Shown piece by piece: positions 59,893 to 64,000 of a DNA stretch of 64,000 nt. Position 1 is the stretch's first letter; every line of letters starts with the position of its first letter. Position numbers and translations under genes: made by a program. Source of the stretch: Micromonospora musae (lineage in GTDB: Bacteria; Actinomycetota; Actinomycetes; Mycobacteriales; Micromonosporaceae); NCBI RefSeq assembly GCF_003626635.1, contig NZ_RAZT01000001.1:124001-188000 (forward strand), written 5' to 3'. A model generated the notes under the pieces. That model was given only the letters and a program-made list of their open reading frames with translations. It searched no databases and was not told where the DNA came from.

Positions 59893-60378
59893 TCACGGAA
59901 CTTCCGGGGTGAGTCGGCGGCTCAGCGCGCCGACTCCCTCCGCGGTGCCCGCGACGACCAGGGCGTCGCCGTTGGTGATGCGGTGCTCCGCGCCGGGCGC
60001 GGTGGTCGTCCGGCCCGCGGAGAGCACGGCGACCACGGTGACGCCGCGGACGCGCGCGGCCACCTCGCCCAGCGGGCGGCCGACGTACGGCGACGCGGCG
60101 GTGACCGGCACGGCGGCCACCGTCAGCGACCCTGCTCCGCGCTCCAGTTCGGGTACGTGCTCGACGGTGGCCACCGGGTGCAGCAGCTCGCCCAGCTCCC
60201 GGGCCTCCGCGTCGGTGAGCGCGAGCGACCGCTCCACGGTGTCCGGGTCGCCGGCCGCGTAGAGGAGGAGGTCCCGGCGTCCGCCACGGTGACGTACGAC
60301 GCCGACGAACTGCCCCTGTGCCGTGCGCAGGGTGTAGCCGACGCCGATGCCGGGCAGCATCACGCGTTCGATGTGCAC
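59893..60378 (-). CDS. KhtT-like RCK_C regulatory subunit of potassium/proton antiporter
   Basis: 161 residues. The C-terminal part (residues 85-158) is a TrkA_C/RCK_C domain (SPYVGRPLGEVAARVRGVTVVAVL, GDALVVAGTAEGVGAL), which binds nucleotides such as c-di-AMP in relatives. It would gate the antiporter encoded just upstream. GTG 60378 has GGAGG upstream and lies inside the antiporter gene's 3' end (19-bp overlap), indicating coupled translation. Confidence 0.82.
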   Translation of the reverse strand: MHIERVMLPGIGVGYTLRTAQGQFVGVVRHRGGRRDLLLYAAGDPDTVERSLALTDAEARELGELLHPVATVEHVPELERGAGSLTVAAVPVTAASPYVGRPLGEVAARVRGVTVVAVLSAGRTTTAPGAEHRITNGDALVVAGTAEGVGALSRRLTPEVP

Positions 60379-61904
60379 TGTCGCCTCCTGCCGGTCGGGC
60401 TGGTGGGCTCGGGGTCACCGGTCTCGCCGAACCAGCCGGCCAGCCGGCCGCCGCGGGCGACGGCCCGCAGCCGCCGCTCGGTGGCCTCCCGCACCCTCGG
60501 GGTGGTGAGCACGACGAGCTGGTCCCCGACCCGGAGCCGGGTGTGCTCGTCGGGCACGAACGTGTCCGGACCGCGCACCACGAGGGTGGTCGCGGCCGGC
60601 GGGGGCAGCCGCAGCTCCGGCAGGTACACGCCCTGCAAACGGGATCCGGGCTCGACGGTGACGTGGATCAGGTCGGCGTCCATCGCGTCCAGCGGCGCCA
60701 GCTCGACCTGCAGGTCGGGCCCCACGTCGTGCGGGGTGAGCCGCAGCCGCCGCGCCAGCCAGGGCAGCGCCGGCGCCTGGATGACGGTGAAGACGACGAC
60801 GAGCAGGAACACGATGTTGAACACCCGGTCGCTGCCGGGCGAGCCGGCGACGACCGGAATGGTGGCCAGCACGATCGGCACGGCGCCCCGCAGCCCCGCC
60901 CAGGAGAGGAAGACCTGCTCCCGCAGCGGCACGCGGAACGCCGCCAGCGACAGCAGCACCGACGCGGGCCGCGCGAACAGGAGCAGGGCCGCGCCGACCA
61001 CCAGCGCCGGGACCACGCTCGAGGCGAGCTCGCTCGGCGTGACCAGCAGCCCGAGCATCACGAAGAGCCCGATCTGGGCGATCCAGCCGAGCCCCTCGGC
61101 GACCGACCGGGTGGCGCGCCGGTGCGGCAGGCCCGCGTTGCCCAGGACGAGACCGGCCAGGTAGGCGGCGAGGAAGCCGCTGGTCTGCGTCAGCCCGGCG
61201 ACGGCGTAGGCGAGCACCCCGCAGCCCACGATCGCGATCGGGTGCAGCCCGGAGGTGGGCAGCGTGAGGCGGCGCAGCAGCCACACCCCGGCCGCGCCGA
61301 CGGCCAGCCCGATCGCCCCACCGGCGGCGAGTTGGAAGATCATGGCGGCGAGCAGCGGCAGCGGCTCGATCGCCTCCAGCCCGGTCGCGCTGAAGGTGAG
61401 CACCAGGATGAACGTCGGGGCGTCGTTGAGGCCCGACTCGGCCTCGACGAGGCTGGTCAGCCGCTTGGGTAGCGGTACCGACCGCAGCACCGAGAAGACC
61501 GCCGCGGCGTCGGTGGAGGAGACGATCGCGCCGAGCAGCAGCGCCGTCTGCCAGCCGATGTCCAGCAGCAGGTACGCCGCGACCGCGGTGAGCGCCACGC
61601 TGACCAGGACGCCCAGGGTGGCCAGCACGGTCGCCGGCGCCAGGACCGGCCGGACGTGCTTGACGTCGGTGGTCAGACCCCCCTCGACCAGGATGACCGC
61701 GAGCGCGGCGAGGCCCAGCGCCTGGGCCAGGGCGGCGTCGTCGAACGGCAGGCCGAGCCCGTCCTGGCCCAGCAGCAGACCCACCCCGAGGTACGCCAGC
61801 AGCACCGGCATGCCCAGCCGGGTGGCGAGCCGCGCCGCGGTGACGCTGACCAGGACGACGCCGGTGCCGACGGCCAGCACCACGTACAGCTCGGTCAGCG
61901 TCAC
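60360..61904 (-). CDS. Potassium/proton antiporter, CPA family, with RCK_C tail
   Basis: 514 residues. About twelve membrane segments hold the ion-site motifs GAIVSSTDAAAVFSVLR and ESGLNDAPTFILVL; residues 390-490 are a cytoplasmic RCK_C domain. It matches NhaP2/CvrA-type K+/H+ antiporters that expel potassium in exchange for protons. GTG 61904 has GGGAGG upstream. It lies 28 bp from the permease gene and overlaps the KhtT-like gene, so the three form a probable operon. Confidence 0.87.
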   Translation of the reverse strand: MTLTELYVVLAVGTGVVLVSVTAARLATRLGMPVLLAYLGVGLLLGQDGLGLPFDDAALAQALGLAALAVILVEGGLTTDVKHVRPVLAPATVLATLGVLVSVALTAVAAYLLLDIGWQTALLLGAIVSSTDAAAVFSVLRSVPLPKRLTSLVEAESGLNDAPTFILVLTFSATGLEAIEPLPLLAAMIFQLAAGGAIGLAVGAAGVWLLRRLTLPTSGLHPIAIVGCGVLAYAVAGLTQTSGFLAAYLAGLVLGNAGLPHRRATRSVAEGLGWIAQIGLFVMLGLLVTPSELASSVVPALVVGAALLLFARPASVLLSLAAFRVPLREQVFLSWAGLRGAVPIVLATIPVVAGSPGSDRVFNIVFLLVVVFTVIQAPALPWLARRLRLTPHDVGPDLQVELAPLDAMDADLIHVTVEPGSRLQGVYLPELRLPPPAATTLVVRGPDTFVPDEHTRLRVGDQLVVLTTPRVREATERRLRAVARGGRLAGWFGETGDPEPTSPTGRRRQCTSNA

Positions 61905-61932
61905 CGTGGCCTCCCTTGCGCCTCCGGCGTCC

Positions 61933-63225
61933 TCAGGCGAAGTAGCGCAGCCACACGTATCCCCAGGCGATCAGCGTGGTCAGCACCGTGGTGACGATGC
62001 CGTACCGGGTGAACTGCCAGAAGCTGATCGGTTGGCCGGCGCGGGCGGCGATGCCCAGCACCACGATGTTCGCGCTGGCCGCGACGGCGGTGCCGTTGCC
62101 GCTCAGGTCGGCGCCGAGGGCGAAGGACCACCACAGCGCCTGCCCGGTCTGCGGGTCCGCCCCGGCGACGATGTTCTCCACGATCGGTGCCATCGTCGCC
62201 GTGTACGGAATGTTGTCGAAGAACGCGCCGAGCACCGCCGAACCGAAGATGAGGCTTGTCGCTCCGGCGAACCAGCTCTCGCCGACGGCGTCGGTCGCCC
62301 ACCGCCCGATCTGCTCGATCACCCCGGTCTCGGTGAGACCGGCGACCATGACGAACAGGCCGAGGAAGAACACGAGGGTCGGCCACTCGACCTCCGCCAC
62401 GTACTTCGCGGTGTCGGCGCGGGTGACGAGGACCATCACGCCGGCGCCGACCAGGGCGATGATCGCCACGTCGACACCGATCACGGTGTGCAGCGCGAAG
62501 GCGGCCATCACCAGCACCAGCACGACCAGGCTGCGGGTCAGCATCGCCGGGTCGGTGATCGCGGCGCGGGCGTCCATGTCGCGTACGGCCGCGAACCGCT
62601 CCGGGTGGTACTCGAACGACCGGCGGAACATGAACCGCGCCAGTACGAGGAACGCCAGGAACATGAGCAGGGCGACCGGGGCCATGTGCAGCAGGAAGTC
62701 GTTGAAGCTCAGCCCGGCGCGGCTGCCGATGATGATGTTCGGCGGGTCACCGATGAGGGTGGAGGCGCCCGCGATGTTCGACGCCAGCACCTCGGCGATC
62801 AGGTACGGGACGGCGGAGATGCCGAGCCGGCGGCAGACCGAGATGGTGATCGGCGCGACCAGCATGACCGTCGTGACGTTGTCCAGGACCGGTGAGGCGA
62901 GCCCGGTGATCGTCACGAGCAGCACCATCAGCCGGTAGGGCCGGCCCTGCGAGCGTTGCGCCGCCCAGATCGCGAGGAACTCGAAGACGCCGGTTTGTTT
63001 GATCACCCCAACGATGATCATCATGCCGAGGAGCAGGAAGATGACGTCCCAGTCGATCCCGGCGTGATGGGAGTAGAAGACCTCCGAGCCCGGCACCCGG
63101 CCGAGCAGGGCCATCAGGCCGGCGGCACCCAGCACCACCGCCACCCGATTGATCTTCTCGGTGGCGATGAACAGGAACGCCACCGCGAAGATCACGGTGG
63201 CGGCGATTGCGGGCCAGGTACTCAC
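61933..63225 (-). CDS. NhaD/ArsB-type (SLC13/ion transporter superfamily) permease
   Basis: 430 residues, eleven or twelve membrane segments. SPVLDNVTTVMLVAPI and ASNIAGASTLIGDPPNIIIG are the paired ion-site motifs, repeated as AFFDNIPYTATMAPI and GADLSGNGTAVAASANIV in the second half. Members move Na+, arsenite or dicarboxylates; with a K+/H+ antiporter next door Na+/H+ exchange is plausible. GTG 63225 is chosen because membrane segment 1 starts right after. Confidence 0.85.
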   Translation of the reverse strand: MSTWPAIAATVIFAVAFLFIATEKINRVAVVLGAAGLMALLGRVPGSEVFYSHHAGIDWDVIFLLLGMMIIVGVIKQTGVFEFLAIWAAQRSQGRPYRLMVLLVTITGLASPVLDNVTTVMLVAPITISVCRRLGISAVPYLIAEVLASNIAGASTLIGDPPNIIIGSRAGLSFNDFLLHMAPVALLMFLAFLVLARFMFRRSFEYHPERFAAVRDMDARAAITDPAMLTRSLVVLVLVMAAFALHTVIGVDVAIIALVGAGVMVLVTRADTAKYVAEVEWPTLVFFLGLFVMVAGLTETGVIEQIGRWATDAVGESWFAGATSLIFGSAVLGAFFDNIPYTATMAPIVENIVAGADPQTGQALWWSFALGADLSGNGTAVAASANIVVLGIAARAGQPISFWQFTRYGIVTTVLTTLIAWGYVWLRYFA

Positions 63226-63786
63226 GGGCGCCGACCCGGGGGACCGTGCTCGGCGCCGGGACGCGTCTGCGCGGCTGCGGGCGGACGCGCCGCCGGTACC
63301 TGTCGTTTCGATACTGCGATCACGGGGACCTCCGGTGGGGTCGGACCACCAGGGCCCTCCCCGGCGGGCTCGGGACCACCGGGGAGGGCCGTCGGGGTGG
63401 CGGCGGGTTACGGACCGGGCGTCACGCCCGGCCTCCTGGTGCAAGTTCATCCGGCCGGGCCGCCGCCCGACATCGGGTCTGACACCCATTTGCCGCCGGT
63501 GTTGACCTGCAGATCCGCATTCGGCGAGGCCACGCGGCGCGGCGCCCGGGTGACGGCCCCGTCCGCTGCCCGCCGCAGGTCGTGCCATGCTGGCGGTGCC
63601 GGTCGCGTACGGCGAACCGGGCTCGCCGCCGCGCGTGCCCCGCCCGCCGCATTGAATTCGCCGGCACGGGCGAATGGGTGTCGACACGCATTTACACCGG
63701 CCCCCGGCGCCGGGAGGGTTGACCGGGATGGTGCCGGAGCGCGAGCGCGGCCCGGCCGACGGCCGGCGGGGGAAGGAGACCTACTG
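63226..63786. other. 560-bp divergent intergenic region
   Basis: No supported gene. It holds a 12-bp perfect stem GGCCCTCCCCGG/CCGGGGAGGGCC (63353-63390, 14-base loop), which would be in the permease 5' leader, and an inverted repeat ATTCGCC-N6-GGCGAAT (63656-63675) nearer the kinase gene. I could not match a known riboswitch. Confidence 0.5.
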
Positions 63787-64000
63787 GTGTCGCTGTTCTG
63801 GCGGATCTTCCTGCTCAACGCCGCCGTGCTGATCACCGCGACACTGCTGCTGCTCGGCCCGGTCACCGTCTCCACCCCGGTGCTGCTCACCGAGGCGATC
63901 GTCCTCACGGTCGGTCTCGCGGCGATGCTGGTCGCCAACGCCGCGCTGCTGCGGGTCGGCCTGGCCCCGCTGCGGCGGCTGGCGCGGGCCATGACCACCA
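63787..64000 (+). CDS. Sensor histidine kinase, N-terminal part (cut by window end)
   Basis: 71 codons, open at the right edge. GTG 63787 follows AAGGAG. Two membrane segments are visible (LFWRIFLLNAAVLITATLLL and AIVLTVGLAAMLVANAALL), then LAPLRRLARAM, the usual start of a HAMP linker. The layout fits an actinobacterial two-component sensor kinase; the kinase core lies outside. Confidence 0.65.
   Translation, partial: MSLFWRIFLLNAAVLITATLLLLGPVTVSTPVLLTEAIVLTVGLAAMLVANAALLRVGLAPLRRLARAMTT

Overview
The window is high-GC DNA from an actinomycete, most likely a Micromonosporaceae member (Micromonospora-like). This rests on strong GC bias, many GTG starts, RbpA, split Lnt and Ppm1 genes, an AfsR-type regulator, a possible mycothiol-linked (MDMPI-type) protein and F420-type enzymes. 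I see no rRNA, tRNA, CRISPR array or intact insertion sequence.

Layout. 1-5000: stress and regulatory genes (histidine phosphatase, XRE regulator with divergent SDR, CatB-like acetyltransferase, CsbD, YnfA, LtrA). 5076-13392: the most distinctive block, a divergent lysine-catabolism locus. kamA (lysine 2,3-aminomutase) faces kdd, an amidohydrolase, kamD, kamE, kal and a MutL/GlmL-type reactivase, with a shared inverted repeat between them. This is most of the fermentative lysine route, but the cleavage enzyme Kce is absent and an amidohydrolase is inserted. 13446-13771: a structured intergenic RNA with its own promoter and terminator, a candidate Ms1/scr3559-type RNA, beside a thioredoxin-reductase-like/methyltransferase fusion. 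15601-19057: conserved envelope and transcription genes (lnt, ppm1, fxsA, rbpA).

19300-31700: single genes, including an ABC-F protein with a leader, a MerR-HEAT regulator overlapping a HEAT-repeat gene, a nitroreductase-hemerythrin fusion and a P1 peptidase. 31900-43500: regulator/partner pairs arranged divergently (DUF4097 with GbsR/MarR-like, XRE with FMN reductase, RidA with WYL regulator), a macrolide-type glycosyltransferase, a flavin monooxygenase behind a 19-codon leader peptide, and an S9 peptidase. 43600-44503: a decayed island with a TnsA-like fragment.

44532-64000: secreted peptidoglycan-binding protein and AfsR-type regulator, aldo/keto reductase, second LtrA, GT39-like glycosyltransferase, MFS/MarR pair, Hsp20 under a HAIR-like operator, a second WYL regulator, a tyrosine recombinase, a K+/H+ antiporter with its RCK subunit, an NhaD/ArsB-type permease, and the start of a sensor kinase cut by the window edge.

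A recurrent theme is regulators whose mRNAs look leaderless: a TANNNT hexamer exactly six bases before an ATG or GTG, usually with an inverted repeat close by. Functions are read from motifs and family memory; no search was run.
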